From the NCBI GenBank assembly GCA_012522445.1, contig JAAYKL010000015.1, forward strand, positions 1 through 64,000: a stretch of DNA of 64,000 nucleotides, given 5' to 3'. Source of the DNA: Myxococcales bacterium. GTDB taxonomy: Bacteria > Myxococcota_A > Polyangia > JAAYKL01. Both the position numbers and the translations under genes were made by a program. The notes beneath the pieces were generated by a model. The model saw only the letters and a program-made list of their open reading frames with translations. It was not told the DNA's origin and ran no database searches. Position 1 is the stretch's first letter; the number at the start of each line of letters is the position of its first letter. Positions 50,784 to 63,616 of the stretch are shown in pieces.

Positions 50784-51479
50784 ATGGAGCCAAAAAAACG
50801 CATCCTTATTATTGAAGACGAACGCGATCTCATTTTGGGACTCAAAGACGCGCTCGAATTCGAAGGTCACGCCGTAGAGTCCGCCGAAACCGGCTGGGCC
50901 GGGGTGGCCAAAGCCGAACATTTCGAACCCGACCTCATCGTCCTCGACCTCATGCTGCCCGACATCAACGGCTTTCAAGTCTGCGAAGAAATCCGCAAAA
51001 AAGATCACTTCACGCCCATCCTCATTTTGTCGGCACGCGCGCAAGAGAGCGACATCATCCGCGGGCTGGAAGCCGGTGCCGACGACTATGTCACCAAGCC
51101 GTTCTCCGTGGGGGAATTGCTCGCCCGGGTGCGGGCCATTTTGCGACGCGCCGAGGCGAGCCACAAAAAGAAACAGCGTTTCATCACCGTGGGCGATGTC
51201 ACGGTGAATGTGCAAAACCACACCGCCACCATCCGGGGCACCAAAACCATCACCCTGGGATTTTACGCCACCGCCATCCTAACCGTGCTGGACGACCGCC
51301 GCGGCGAACTCGTCACCCGCGACGAAATTCTCGACGCTGTCTGGGGCGAGGATGCGTCCCCCACCAACCGCACAGTCGACAACTTCATCCTCAAACTGCG
51401 CCGCGTTATCGAAAAAAATCCGGCCAACCCCAAACACATCCTCACAGTGTACGGACAGGGCTATCGCTTACTCGTTTGA
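50784..51479 (+). CDS. OmpR/PhoB-family response regulator
   Basis: 231 residues from ATG 50784 (AAGG eight bases upstream). Receiver domain: IIEDERD (acidic pair), phosphorylated Asp55 (VLDLMLP), LSARAQ and KPF with the conserved Lys (about 105). Winged-helix DNA-binding domain at 130-231, with LVTRDEILDAVWG, NRTVDNFILKLRRVIE and ILTVYGQGYRLLV. No histidine kinase gene follows, so it is an orphan in this window. A DUF2179-type gene starts 28 bases after. It shares an intergenic region with the pseudokinase operon; a regulatory link is possible. Confidence 0.92.
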   Translation: MEPKKRILIIEDERDLILGLKDALEFEGHAVESAETGWAGVAKAEHFEPDLIVLDLMLPDINGFQVCEEIRKKDHFTPILILSARAQESDIIRGLEAGADDYVTKPFSVGELLARVRAILRRAEASHKKKQRFITVGDVTVNVQNHTATIRGTKTITLGFYATAILTVLDDRRGELVTRDEILDAVWGEDASPTNRTVDNFILKLRRVIEKNPANPKHILTVYGQGYRLLV

Positions 51480-51494
51480 TACGCGCTTTGATGT

Positions 51495-51500
51495 TATAAG
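51495..51500 (+). promoter_or_regulatory. -10 element placed for a leaderless DUF2179 mRNA
   Basis: TATAAG ends seven bases before ATG 51508. The -35 box is weak. No ribosome-binding site is visible. Confidence 0.3.
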
Positions 51501-51507
51501 CAGGCCT

Positions 51508-52065
51508 ATGGTTGAATCCGTCATCATCAATTGCTTCATTATTTTTTTCGCCCGCATCGCCGACGTCTCGCTGGGAACCCTGCGCACTCTTTCCATGGTG
51601 CGCGGCGACACGGTGCGCTCTTGGTTCCTCGGCTTTTTCGAGGTCCTCATCTGGATCGCCGTTATCTCACAAATCATCGATTCCGTCCGAGACACCCCCT
51701 TGTACGCCCTTTTTTACGCCTCTGGGTTTGCCACCGGGACTGCCGTGGGCATCAAAATAGAGCGGCGGCTGGCCATTGGCGAACGCGTTGTGATGCTCTT
51801 TACGCGCAAAGGCGAGCAAATCGCGAAGCACTTGAGACAAAATGGATTCCCGGTCACGGAGTTCGAAGCCCGCGGGCAGGAAGGCAAAATCTCCCATCTG
51901 TTCATCAAGACCCAGCGCAAGGATGTGCAAGGCGTCGTGGCCATGGCCAACGAGCTGGACCCCGATTGCTTCGTCGTGGTGGAGCAAGTCGAGACCCTGT
52001 CGCGCATCAATCCGGTGTTGTCGCCGCGCACTGGGTGGCGTACCCAAGGGCGAAAATTCAAGTAA
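51508..52065 (+). CDS. UPF0316/DUF2179-type membrane protein
   Basis: 185 residues. Three membrane helices (about 5-17, 35-55, 63-80) with the family pattern INCFIIFFARIADVSLGTLRTLSMVRG, then EVLIWIAVISQII and ALFYASGFATGTAVGIKIERRLAIG. The C-terminal soluble domain (DUF2179, about 90-180) has VVMLFTRKGEQIAKHLRQNGFPVTEFEARGQEG. DUF2179 domains are found in YitT-type proteins and may bind nucleotides or cyclic dinucleotides; this is not settled. Next to an OmpR regulator and the pseudo-peptidase/barrel gene, five bases ahead. Confidence 0.82.
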   Translation: MVESVIINCFIIFFARIADVSLGTLRTLSMVRGDTVRSWFLGFFEVLIWIAVISQIIDSVRDTPLYALFYASGFATGTAVGIKIERRLAIGERVVMLFTRKGEQIAKHLRQNGFPVTEFEARGQEGKISHLFIKTQRKDVQGVVAMANELDPDCFVVVEQVETLSRINPVLSPRTGWRTQGRKFK

Positions 52066-52069
52066 TCCC

Positions 52070-54925
52070 ATGCGGCATGTGTGGCACTGGCGCAGAGGCG
52101 GCCCATGGCTAGTGGTGCTCGCTTTATGGCTGTTCGCGTCGCCATCCGGAGCGCAGGCCACACCCCCTGTGCGCAACACTGTCGTCCTGGACGCCGCCTT
52201 TGACAAAGCGCAAAAACACCTGCGCGGCACCGCCCAATGGACCATCACCAACGACACCGGCACCACCCTGCACCAGCTCCCCTTTTGGCTCTACCCCAAC
52301 CGCTTGGCCCACCCTGGCGCTGGCCTCGCCGACTGCGAAGCCCCGTGGATCTACCCGCAGGGCAACAGCCGCGGCCGCATGGACATCACGGACTTCGACA
52401 ACGGCGAACAACGCGACACGCCATCTCCGGGGTTGCGCTACGATGCCATGCCGGTACCGGGCACGCCCCGCAACGCCGAACGCATGATTGTCTACGTACC
52501 CCTCGCCGACCCCCTGGCGCCCGGTGCCCAAGCCGAGATCACCTTGCACTTCACCACCGAGATCCCCGTGCGTCGCGCGCGCTTCGGCCGCTTTCGCGGT
52601 GCGGTGACCCTGGCGGACGGCTGGTATCCGCGCCCTCTGACCGACCTCACCGGGCGTGCCACCGCGCTGCCGCCGGCACCCATCGACGCCCAGGTCTCTG
52701 TTCGGCTCCCCCCCAAGACTGCGGGGCTCTTGGTCGACATCATTCACGAGGCCCAGGCGAACCCCCAAACCCTCGCCGCACAGTTCACCGACATCGATGA
52801 ACTGCTGCTCGCAACTTCCTCTCGCGGCCACCGGCACACCGAGACAACCGCGGGCATTCGTTGGGCGTTTTTCAGCGCGACCCATTTACCACGCGAACCC
52901 AACCCCGACGAGCCCGCGCCGGAAACAACCCGCCGCGCCCCGGATGTGGCATCGCCGTCCCATGGGGTGCGCAACATCGGCCGCACCGATCGCTTGACCC
53001 GCATACGCACGACCCTGCACAGCGCTGTGGACGCCCTGCGCGACTTAGCCCCCACCTTGCCCTTGCCGCGATCGCTGACCATTGTCGAAGCCCCGTTGCG
53101 CGATCGCCTCGTCCAACGCAGCGGCGACGTGCTGTTGGTGTCCGACCACCTCTATCAATTGGCCCCTTTCGAACCGCTCCTGCGGCGACATGATGCCGCC
53201 CTCGCAACGGAGCTGCTGACCGCCCTCGTGTATCCCGCGCTGCGCCGCACCGAATCCCCCGTGGATGCCGCGCTCTTTGCCGAGGTGATCGCCGATGTGG
53301 CCCTGCGACAACACCTGAAAAAGTCGCAACAGCCGATTCACTCCCTGCAGCGCACCCTGGGATTTGCCGCCTTTGTGCCCTTTGTCGATAGCTTGCTCTA
53401 CGCGCCGCAAATCCCGTTTGAGGGAACCTACAGCCACCAGCGCGAAGTGCCAGATCCGCTACGCGATGCGGTCAACCGCTTCATGAACACCCTGCCAAAC
53501 GGACGGCGCATCGCCGCCAAGTACGAGGACATTTTGGGCGACGAAGCGGTGGTCAACGGCCTGGGCCTGTGCTTGGCCGCAAAAGTCTCGTGCGCAGAAA
53601 CGCTGGATGGTGCCCTGGGTGACTTTCGCAAAACATTTCGCGCCCAGTGGTTTGGCCCGCATCCCGTGGTGGCCTATCGCATTGCCGAGACCGCGCAGAC
53701 ACCGCAGCCGAACGAGGGCTTTCTCCACCGCATCACCGTGGAGCGCCTCGGCGACGACATCGCCGAACCGGTCACCGTGCGCCTAATCGACAAAACCGGG
53801 GCACAGACGGAATTGCAGTGGGCGGGCGAAGGCCAACGCGGCACCGTAACGTGGATCTCCCCGGGGCCCTTGCGCCGCGCCGTGCTCGATCCCAACGAGC
53901 GATTGCACGAAACCCCAAGCTTGACGAGTGGGCATCCGCGCGCCGACAACGACACCGCATTGCCCCTGCGGCCACCGCTCCTGACGCGCCTCTTGCTGTG
54001 GTTCGACAGCGTCGCACTGGACCCCACCATCGACGTGGCCTTCGCGCTGCGGCGCAAGTACGACATCGCACAAGCCTGGCATTTGTCCGCTACCTACTCG
54101 CCGCGCACCATCGGCGGCAACCTCAGCTATCTGCGCTACTTCGGCGCCAAGTCCACCCTCAACGACAAGACCGCCTGGGCGGGTCCCGAGCTCTCCTTGC
54201 GCTACCACCGACCGGTAGACGCCGGCGACATCGGCGCGCTCCATCCCTCACCCGGCGCTTGGGTGACCACCTGGGGCGTTGCGGCGGGCACCAACACCCG
54301 CCAGTACTTTTTCGACCCCCAAAAAGGCCGCGCCATCCACGCCTGGCTCGGGTGGGGGGCCGGGCGCTTCGACGACGGACAGCGCGTCCTGTACGGTCAA
54401 ACCTCGCTGCGCTTTGCGCGCGTCATCAGCCCCGCCATCGGACACACACTGGCCGCCACCGCGGGCATCGACGCCCTCACCGGAACCGTGCCCCACGCCA
54501 GCTTGATCACTTTGTCGCATCGCGCCGCCCTGCGCGGTTTTGATGTCCACGAAATTTACGGCCGCGCCGCTGCCTTTGCCGTCCTCGAATACCGCCACAC
54601 GCTCCTCTCCCGCACCGCCATCTCCATGCCCCTACGCACCCGCCTCGACCGCTTGCAAGGCGTCGCGTTTGCCGCTGCGGGCACCGCCAGCCACCCCACA
54701 GATTACGCGGGACTCTTCGCCAGCGATCGCATCTTCGCTGAAGCGGGGTATGGCCTACGCCTGCACTGGCTGCTGTTTGGCGCCCTGCCGTACTTGATGG
54801 CCGTGGACGTCGCCGTGCCCTTCTGGCCCCATGATCGCAGCTTCGTCGTCGCAACCGAAAACGGCGACAAGCGACATCATCGCGCGCCCGTCCGCTGGGT
54901 TTTTGGCGTCACACAGGCCTTTTGA
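52070..54925 (+). CDS. Pseudo-M1 peptidase fused to an outer-membrane beta-barrel
   Basis: 951 residues with a signal peptide (cleavage about SGAQATPP). Residues 30-215 look like the beta-sandwich N-domain of M1 aminopeptidases (LDAAFDKAQKHLRGTAQWTITNDTG, LHQLPFWLYPNRL). Between 290 and 460 is a helical region like a gluzincin core, but the zinc motif HExxH is replaced: ATELLTALVY at about 377-386, with FAEVIADVALRQHL where the second Glu helix would be. The final 310 residues are beta strands ending with aromatic residues (LSYLRYFG, GPELSLRYHRP, FAVLEYRHTLL) and finish in VRWVFGVTQAF, with a terminal Phe as in outer-membrane barrels. I read it as a dead peptidase used as a binding domain on a barrel. 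No such fusion is known to me. Confidence 0.72.
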   Translation: MRHVWHWRRGGPWLVVLALWLFASPSGAQATPPVRNTVVLDAAFDKAQKHLRGTAQWTITNDTGTTLHQLPFWLYPNRLAHPGAGLADCEAPWIYPQGNSRGRMDITDFDNGEQRDTPSPGLRYDAMPVPGTPRNAERMIVYVPLADPLAPGAQAEITLHFTTEIPVRRARFGRFRGAVTLADGWYPRPLTDLTGRATALPPAPIDAQVSVRLPPKTAGLLVDIIHEAQANPQTLAAQFTDIDELLLATSSRGHRHTETTAGIRWAFFSATHLPREPNPDEPAPETTRRAPDVASPSHGVRNIGRTDRLTRIRTTLHSAVDALRDLAPTLPLPRSLTIVEAPLRDRLVQRSGDVLLVSDHLYQLAPFEPLLRRHDAALATELLTALVYPALRRTESPVDAALFAEVIADVALRQHLKKSQQPIHSLQRTLGFAAFVPFVDSLLYAPQIPFEGTYSHQREVPDPLRDAVNRFMNTLPNGRRIAAKYEDILGDEAVVNGLGLCLAAKVSCAETLDGALGDFRKTFRAQWFGPHPVVAYRIAETAQTPQPNEGFLHRITVERLGDDIAEPVTVRLIDKTGAQTELQWAGEGQRGTVTWISPGPLRRAVLDPNERLHETPSLTSGHPRADNDTALPLRPPLLTRLLLWFDSVALDPTIDVAFALRRKYDIAQAWHLSATYSPRTIGGNLSYLRYFGAKSTLNDKTAWAGPELSLRYHRPVDAGDIGALHPSPGAWVTTWGVAAGTNTRQYFFDPQKGRAIHAWLGWGAGRFDDGQRVLYGQTSLRFARVISPAIGHTLAATAGIDALTGTVPHASLITLSHRAALRGFDVHEIYGRAAAFAVLEYRHTLLSRTAISMPLRTRLDRLQGVAFAAAGTASHPTDYAGLFASDRIFAEAGYGLRLHWLLFGALPYLMAVDVAVPFWPHDRSFVVATENGDKRHHRAPVRWVFGVTQAF

Positions 54926-55000
54926 ACCGCGGACAATACCGTGAAATCTCGTGGGGGATTTGCGCCAGGAGCGTTTGCGGTGGGAGCCTTTGCGGCGGGA

Positions 55001-55786
55001 TCAGTCGAGGCCGCAGATATCGGTCAGCCGGTCCATGCTGTTTTCAAATGCGGTCCACACCGTCGAAGAGCGCTTGCGGTGTTCGGAGAGGCGCACCTCG
55101 GCCTGGTGGGCGTCGATGAGTTGCGGGCCCAGTTTTTCGAGGATGCGCACGTGCGCTGTCATGATGGTCGCGAGGGGTTCAACGGAGATATCGGCGTTTT
55201 TGAGCGCTTCGAGCTGTTGGTGAAAAAGCGCGGGCGCCGCAGCGGTGTCCGGGGGAAAGCGCTTGAGCTGCTGGCCGATTGTTTCGCATTCGGCTTCAAT
55301 TTTGGGGGTGTTGCGGCAGGCGTCGCGCAGGCGCACCATCGATCCCGCGTGTTCTTGTCCGGCGGTGGCAGCGGCGGCACGGGCGGCATCCCGCGCCTTT
55401 AGATCGGCTTGCACAGCGGCAAACACGTCGTACAAATCGGTGAGCGTGCGCTGCACATCGGTGGCCACCGGCTGCACGTCGCCGGATGTCAGCGACAGCT
55501 TTGCCAATTGCTCCAAGACGACCGACGCGGTGCTGGCGCCCTTATCGGCACCGAATGCCACCACGGTTTGATCGATGCTCATCAATGCCCCGTGGGCCGC
55601 GCCGAGATCGGATACATGCCGCCGCAGCATTTCGTTGAGCTGCGTGCACTCCTTGCCCTTGGTTTGGCAGGAGAGCATTCCCAAGACCAGCACCAGGCCC
55701 CACAAAATATACCTCAGGCGTATTTTTTTAATCTGAAAGCTGTTTTGCCAGGTGTACACGGCCTCCCCTTCCTTCGCACCGGTCAT
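55001..55786 (-). CDS. Lipoprotein with helical domain, unknown
   Basis: 261 residues from ATG 55786; the frame continues to 55948 but the upstream part has no signal. The lipobox is LGMLSC (about residue 40), preceded by basic IKKIRLRYILWG, so an N-terminal part of 24 residues is long and the true start may be a later non-ATG codon, for example GTG after GGGGAGG at about 55755. After the Cys it is helical with heptad-like patterns (LNEMLRRHVSDLGAAHGALM, ATDVQRTLTDLYDVFAAVQADLKARDAARAAAA, LFHQQLEALKNADISVEPLATIMTAHVRILEKL). The tail EHRKRSSTVWTAFENSMDRLTDICGLD repeats such helices. Possibly a periplasmic helical bundle. No known family. Confidence 0.62.
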   Translation of the reverse strand: MTGAKEGEAVYTWQNSFQIKKIRLRYILWGLVLVLGMLSCQTKGKECTQLNEMLRRHVSDLGAAHGALMSIDQTVVAFGADKGASTASVVLEQLAKLSLTSGDVQPVATDVQRTLTDLYDVFAAVQADLKARDAARAAAATAGQEHAGSMVRLRDACRNTPKIEAECETIGQQLKRFPPDTAAAPALFHQQLEALKNADISVEPLATIMTAHVRILEKLGPQLIDAHQAEVRLSEHRKRSSTVWTAFENSMDRLTDICGLD

Positions 55787-55990
55787 CAAACGAAAATTGC
55801 ATTTTATGTCTAACAAATGCCGATTAACCCGGTGTTTTTGCGCGTATTTGTATTTGCCACATTCTGCACAATCCCGTTTCTGAGCGCAATAGATCATTTT
55901 GCGCGCATCTCTTCTTGTAAGTAACGAAAAGAAAAGGCATGTTAGCAATCCGCATGACGCACATTCTCGTCACATGAGGAGGCTCAACCA

Positions 55991-58384
55991 ATGAAATTCG
56001 GTTATTTCGACGATGCCAATAAAGAATATGTCATCACGCGCCCCGATACCCCCCAATCCTGGAGCAACTATCTGGGTTCCACGCGCTATGGTGCGGTCAT
56101 CACCCACAACGCTGGCGGTTACGGGTTTTACGAATCCGGGGCACGGGGACGCTTTTTGCGGCTGCGCTTCAACGCGGTTCCCCTCGATCAACCCGGGCGC
56201 TACTTCTACCTGCGCGATCAAGACAACGGCGACTACTGGTCGGCGTCCTGGCAACCGGTGGGCAAACCCCTCTCCGAATGCCAGTACGAATGCCGCCACG
56301 GCACCGCCTACACGACCATCTCCTCTGCGTATGCGGGCATCGCCAGCGAAACGACCTACTTCGTCCCGCTGGACCAAACCTTCGAATACTGGAAAATCCG
56401 CCTCACCAACAACAGCGATCGCGAGCGGCGCATTTCCCTGTTCTCGTACTGCGAATTCGCCAACCAGTGGGACACCTACCAAGACCAAGTCAACCTGCAG
56501 TACTCCCTCTTCATCTCCTCCGGGCGCCTCGAAAACAACATGCTGCGCATCGCTGTCCAGGACAACTTCACCGAGGAGGGCAACGACGAGCTGGTATACG
56601 GAGACGCCCGCCACACCTGGATGGCGCTCATCGGCGCTGATATCGCTGGTTACGACACCAGCCGCGACGCCTTTTTGGGCACTTGGGGCGGCTACCACAA
56701 CCCCAAGGCGGTCATCGAAGGGCGCTGCAGCAACAGCGACGCCTACGGCGATTCGAGCTGTGGGGTGCTGAACGCCGAAGTGGTGCTGCAACCCGGTGAG
56801 AGCCGCGAAATGGCCATCATGCTGGGCATCGGCGACGCGCGAACTGTCGGCAAGGCCACCGTGGCCCAGTACGGCACCCTGGCCAAGGCCGATGAAGAAC
56901 TCGCGCGCCTGAAACAAAGCTGGCACAGCCGCCTCGAGAGCCTCGTCGTCGAAACCCCGGACGCCGCGTTCAACTCCACTGTTAATGTATGGGGGCTCTA
57001 CAATGCCCTCATTACCTTTGCTTGGTCCCGCGCCGCCAGCCTGGTGTACAACGGCGAACGAGACGGCCTGGGCTTTCGCGACTCCGTGCAAGACATCATC
57101 GCCATCAGTGCTGCCATTCCCGAAGCCGCGCGCGAACGCCTCGAGCTCATGCTCACCGGACAGCTCTCCAACGGCGGCGCTATCCCCGTCATCCGCCCCT
57201 TCGAGCACCGTCCGGGACACGAAGCACCCCCGCCGGACAGCGAATACCGCTCCGACGACTGCCTGTGGTTCTTCAACGCCGTACCGGCACTTGTCGGCGA
57301 AACCGGCGACTTCGACTTTTACAACAAACGCCTGCCCTACGCAGACAAAGGCGAGGACACCGTGTTCGGCCACTTGCGCCGCGCCCTCGAATTCAACCTG
57401 GAGCGCATGGGCAAACACGCCCTGCCCTGTGGTCTCTCCGCCGACTGGAACGACTGCCTGCGCCTGGGCTACTTCGGCGAAAGCCTCTTTGTCGCCTTCC
57501 AACTGCGCTATGGCTTTACGGTCTACGCGGACATCGCCGAAAAACTGCAACGCCCCGAAGAGGCAAAATGGGCACTGGCAGAGCGCGACATCCTCGACGC
57601 GGCCATCCAAAAGCACTGCTGGGACGGCGAGTGGTTCATCTGGGCCATCGCCGAAGACGGCACGGTGTACGGCACCAAGGATTACGAAGAGGGCCAAGTC
57701 TATCTCAACACCCAGGTGTGGTCGGTTATCAGCGGCGCCGCGACGCCCGAACAGGCGGCCAAGGCCATGGAGACCGTCCACCAAAAGCTCGCCACCCCCT
57801 ACGGCCTCATGCTCTGTGCGCCTCCCTTCCACAAAACCTCCTCCAAGGTGATGAGCGCCGTGGTGTACAACGCGGGCATCAAAGAAAACGCCGGCATCTT
57901 CAACCACACGCAGGGCTGGGGCGTGATGGCCGAATGCCTCCTCGGCAACGGCGACCGCGCTTACGAGTACTGCCGCGCTGCCATGCCCGCTGCATACAAT
58001 GATCGCGCCGAAATCCGCCAGCTAGAGCCCTATGTCCAGGGGCAAACCACCTATTCCACCTACTCGCCTCGGGCGGGCAATACGCGCGTCTCCTGGCTGA
58101 CCGGTGCCGCGGCGTGGGCCTATTACAGCGCCGTACAGCACATTTTGGGCATCCGTCCCGACGTCGACGCCCTGCACATCGACCCCTGCATCCCCTCGAC
58201 CTGGCCCGGCTTTACCGCCAAGCGCCGTTTTCGCGACTGCGACATCGCCATCGAAGTCAAAAACCCCTCGGGCGTGTGCCGCGGCGTCACCTCCCTCACC
58301 CTCAACGGCGAATCCCTGCCCGGAACCGCCATCCCCGCCGCCAAACTCAAGGCGCAAAACACCGTCGTGGTCGTCCTGGGCTAA
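55991..58384 (+). CDS. GH94 disaccharide phosphorylase (chitobiose/cellobionate-like branch)
   Basis: 797 residues, no signal peptide, so cytoplasmic. AGGAGG precedes ATG 55991. The N-terminal beta-sandwich opens MKFGYFDDANKEYVITRPDTP; the (alpha/alpha)6 barrel has GLGFRDSVQD and SADWNDCL with catalytic Asp488, and the end has LTGAAAWAYYSAVQHILGIRPDVDALHIDPCIPSTWPGF. GH94 enzymes split beta-1,4-linked disaccharides with phosphate to a sugar-1-phosphate and the other sugar. Features such as EGRCSNSD and the short active-site loop, judged from memory, fit chitobiose or cellobionic-acid phosphorylase better than cellobiose phosphorylase. It may work on products of the GH9 enzyme, which is far off at 23296-25416. 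Confidence 0.88.
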   Translation: MKFGYFDDANKEYVITRPDTPQSWSNYLGSTRYGAVITHNAGGYGFYESGARGRFLRLRFNAVPLDQPGRYFYLRDQDNGDYWSASWQPVGKPLSECQYECRHGTAYTTISSAYAGIASETTYFVPLDQTFEYWKIRLTNNSDRERRISLFSYCEFANQWDTYQDQVNLQYSLFISSGRLENNMLRIAVQDNFTEEGNDELVYGDARHTWMALIGADIAGYDTSRDAFLGTWGGYHNPKAVIEGRCSNSDAYGDSSCGVLNAEVVLQPGESREMAIMLGIGDARTVGKATVAQYGTLAKADEELARLKQSWHSRLESLVVETPDAAFNSTVNVWGLYNALITFAWSRAASLVYNGERDGLGFRDSVQDIIAISAAIPEAARERLELMLTGQLSNGGAIPVIRPFEHRPGHEAPPPDSEYRSDDCLWFFNAVPALVGETGDFDFYNKRLPYADKGEDTVFGHLRRALEFNLERMGKHALPCGLSADWNDCLRLGYFGESLFVAFQLRYGFTVYADIAEKLQRPEEAKWALAERDILDAAIQKHCWDGEWFIWAIAEDGTVYGTKDYEEGQVYLNTQVWSVISGAATPEQAAKAMETVHQKLATPYGLMLCAPPFHKTSSKVMSAVVYNAGIKENAGIFNHTQGWGVMAECLLGNGDRAYEYCRAAMPAAYNDRAEIRQLEPYVQGQTTYSTYSPRAGNTRVSWLTGAAAWAYYSAVQHILGIRPDVDALHIDPCIPSTWPGFTAKRRFRDCDIAIEVKNPSGVCRGVTSLTLNGESLPGTAIPAAKLKAQNTVVVVLG

Positions 58385-58385
58385 A

Positions 58386-58406
58386 GGGGCTCGGCCCCCG
58401 GGTTTT
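58386..58406 (+). terminator. Weak hairpin after the GH94 gene
   Basis: GGGGC-TCG-GCCCC (58386-58398) then CGGGTTTTC. A five-bp stem with a three-base loop and a short T stretch; only a weak terminator. Confidence 0.35.
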
Positions 58407-58500
58407 CTCCGGGGTTCTCACCGCGCTCCATCTTTCGCAAACCCCTTGTATTCAAAGCTCTTTTCAGCGGATTCGAGCCCCGCAGAACTGCGCTTAAGCA

Positions 58501-58528
58501 TTGACATCTTTGTCTATCCATATACTGT
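58501..58528 (+). promoter_or_regulatory. Promoter of gyrA
   Basis: TTGACA at 58501-58506 (consensus -35), 16 bases, TACTGT at 58523-58528. Leader about 25 bases. Confidence 0.55.
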
Positions 58529-58558
58529 TCAAACACTCACCTTGGGAAATGAACGTCA

Positions 58559-61198
<2,640 letters not shown>

Positions 61199-61207
61199 GA
61201 GACCGCC

Positions 61208-63616
61208 ATGGGCATTGCTATCGGCATCGATCTCGGAACCACCAACTCCTGCGTCGCCGTCGTCCAAGGCAACCAAGCCAAAATCATCGAAGACGTCGCC
61301 GGGCACCGCATCCATCCATCGGTCATCTCCTTTCATCCCAACGGCGAGACCCTGGTGGGACACACCGCGCGCGACCGCCTGGTCATCGACCCCGCCAACA
61401 CCATTTATTCGTTTAAGCGCCTCATTGGCCGCGACCTGGGCACCCAGGAGATGCAAGAGCTCATCGCGAGCTTCCCCTTTGAGGTCATCGACAAAAACCG
61501 CATCCCGGTGCTCAAGACGCGCCAGCGCGAGACCACCCTGCCCGAGGTGAGCGCCATCATGCTCAAGTCCCTGCGCAGCATGTGCAAGGAGACCTACGGC
61601 ATCGACATCAACGAGTGCATCATCACGGTGCCCGCCAACTTCACCGACGTGCAGCGCGCCTCCACCAAGATCGCCGGGCGCATCGCGGGCTTCAACGTGC
61701 TGCGCATCCTCAACGAGCCCACCGCTGCGGCCTTGGCCTATGGCTTTGGCGCCGAACGAGAAGAGCGCATCGCCATTTACGACTTCGGCGGCGGCACCTT
61801 TGACATCACCATCATCTCGCTGATGGGCGATGTCTTCGAAGTGTTGGCCACGGCTGGCGACACCTTCTTGGGCGGCGACGACTTCGATGCCAAAATCGTC
61901 AAAGATATGCTCATGCAGTTCAAAAAAGAGCACGGCTTCGATCCCAGCGACGACCCCGTGGCCATGCAGCGCCTGCGCTCCGTTGCCGAGCGCGCCAAGT
62001 GCCAGCTCTCTACCATCAACGAAGTCCAGGCCACCTTGCGCGAACTTGCCCGTGACAAAAAAGGCCAGCTCATCGACTTTTCATTTTCCATGACCCGCGA
62101 GCGCTTCGACCAACTCATCCACTCTCTCATCGAACGCAGCCTCGCCACCTGCGAAGAGGCGCTGAGCATCGCCAAGCTCTCGGTTCACGACCTCGACAAC
62201 ATCGTCATGGTGGGCGGCACCACCCGGATTCCCCGCATTCGCCAAGAGGTCGAATCGTTTTTCAAAAAGAAACCGCGCACCGAGATCAACCCCGACGAGG
62301 TGGTGGCCATCGGCGCTGCCATCAACGCCTTCTCCCTCACCGGCGAGCCCCTGCCCGAACACCTGAAACCCGCGACGCGCCAATCCACTGTCGACCCCTT
62401 CTCCCGGCGCTCGCTAAAGCCCGACGTCACACCCCCCGCCGCCGTCTCAGAGCGCGCGGTCTCCCCATTTCGCTCAGCGCCCAAAATTGCCCCTGCGTCG
62501 GCCGCCTCCCTGCCCGCTGCCGACGACCCCTTCGCCGATCTGCCCGCGCCCAAAGAAGCCAAACTCGACGCACCCTTCGCCGAGGATAGCGCGCCGATAT
62601 TCTCCGATCCATTTGCCGAAAAACGCCATGCGCCGCCGGCACCACCACTCAAAAAAGACACCCCGCCCACCACCTCGCCCTCTCCCGAAGAGGACGACAC
62701 CTGGGGCGATTTGCCCGCACCCATGCCCCCACCGCCCAAGGCCAGCGACGACCCATTTGGCTTGGACAGCGATCTACCCATACCCGTGCCCCGGGACCCG
62801 GCCGCCGACGATTTCGACGCCGGGCTGAGACCCACAGCAACCCACGCCCCGGCGGAAACCCACACCGAAGAAATCACCGATCTCGAAGAGTTCGAGGAGA
62901 TCGAAGAAATCGAAGAAATCACGGACAACGGCGACGCCCTGGACGCACCATCCCACGGCGCCTTCGACGACTTTGGCAGCCTCGATTTCCCCGTGGCACC
63001 ACCCGCGGCCGAACGCGCCAGCGCCACAACGCCGGACAGCATGCAGGGCTTGCCGCCCGTACTCCGCGCCGATCCCATGCCCACCGCTGCTGCACTGGAG
63101 CCAGACCTGCTCAAGCCCCTCGATCAAGTGGTGGGCGAAGATGGCAAAGAAGCTGTCCCCGAACAGCACGAAGCCTTTGTGGTGCCGATCAAACAAACCG
63201 CTCCGGCGGTATTGCTCGACGTCACCCCACGCGCCCTCGGCGTGGCCACGGCGGGCGGCTATTGCGACATCATCATCGAGCGCAACGCGGCCATCCCCAT
63301 CGAGCAATCGCGCACCTTCACCACGTCGCGCAACGACCAAACCGAGGTCACCATCGAGGTTTATCAGGGCGAATCGCGCAAAACCGAGGAGAACACCCTG
63401 CTGGGCAAAATCTACCTCACCGACATCCGCCCGGCGCTGCGCGGCGAAATTACCATCCGCGTCACCTTCGAAATCGACACCGACGGCATCCTCAATGTCG
63501 ATGCTGTCAACGAAGAGAGCGGCATGGCCCAATCCACGAGCATTCAAATCTCCGGCGGATTGGATGAAGCGCAAATCGATTCCCTCGTGAAGAAGTACTC
63601 CGACAATGACGAATAG
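61208..63616 (+). CDS. Hsp70-like chaperone without a lid and with a roughly 275-residue acidic linker
   Basis: 802 residues, GGAG before ATG. The ATPase domain (1-380) is complete: [40 protein letters not shown]. From about 382 to 655 there is a low-complexity insertion rich in Pro, Asp, Ala and Glu with DPFADLP/DPFGLD units and a run of EEIEEIEEI. The substrate-binding beta domain then appears (about 655-790), opening [22 protein letters not shown], the normal linker motif. The helical lid of about 100 residues is absent: it ends [18 protein letters not shown]. So it could not close over clients as DnaK does. Its stop overlaps a J-domain gene by 11 bases. Myxococcus SglK is a known Hsp70 variant for motility; a tie is speculation. 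Confidence 0.85.
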   Translation: MGIAIGIDLGTTNSCVAVVQGNQAKIIEDVAGHRIHPSVISFHPNGETLVGHTARDRLVIDPANTIYSFKRLIGRDLGTQEMQELIASFPFEVIDKNRIPVLKTRQRETTLPEVSAIMLKSLRSMCKETYGIDINECIITVPANFTDVQRASTKIAGRIAGFNVLRILNEPTAAALAYGFGAEREERIAIYDFGGGTFDITIISLMGDVFEVLATAGDTFLGGDDFDAKIVKDMLMQFKKEHGFDPSDDPVAMQRLRSVAERAKCQLSTINEVQATLRELARDKKGQLIDFSFSMTRERFDQLIHSLIERSLATCEEALSIAKLSVHDLDNIVMVGGTTRIPRIRQEVESFFKKKPRTEINPDEVVAIGAAINAFSLTGEPLPEHLKPATRQSTVDPFSRRSLKPDVTPPAAVSERAVSPFRSAPKIAPASAASLPAADDPFADLPAPKEAKLDAPFAEDSAPIFSDPFAEKRHAPPAPPLKKDTPPTTSPSPEEDDTWGDLPAPMPPPPKASDDPFGLDSDLPIPVPRDPAADDFDAGLRPTATHAPAETHTEEITDLEEFEEIEEIEEITDNGDALDAPSHGAFDDFGSLDFPVAPPAAERASATTPDSMQGLPPVLRADPMPTAAALEPDLLKPLDQVVGEDGKEAVPEQHEAFVVPIKQTAPAVLLDVTPRALGVATAGGYCDIIIERNAAIPIEQSRTFTTSRNDQTEVTIEVYQGESRKTEENTLLGKIYLTDIRPALRGEITIRVTFEIDTDGILNVDAVNEESGMAQSTSIQISGGLDEAQIDSLVKKYSDNDE

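Noticed and set aside
55970-57907. A long open frame of 645 codons on the minus strand opposite the GH94 gene
   Set aside because: GC-rich coding sequence leaves mirror frames open; the translation is low-complexity Val/Gly/Ala/His and has no motif, while the plus strand is a clear GH94 enzyme.
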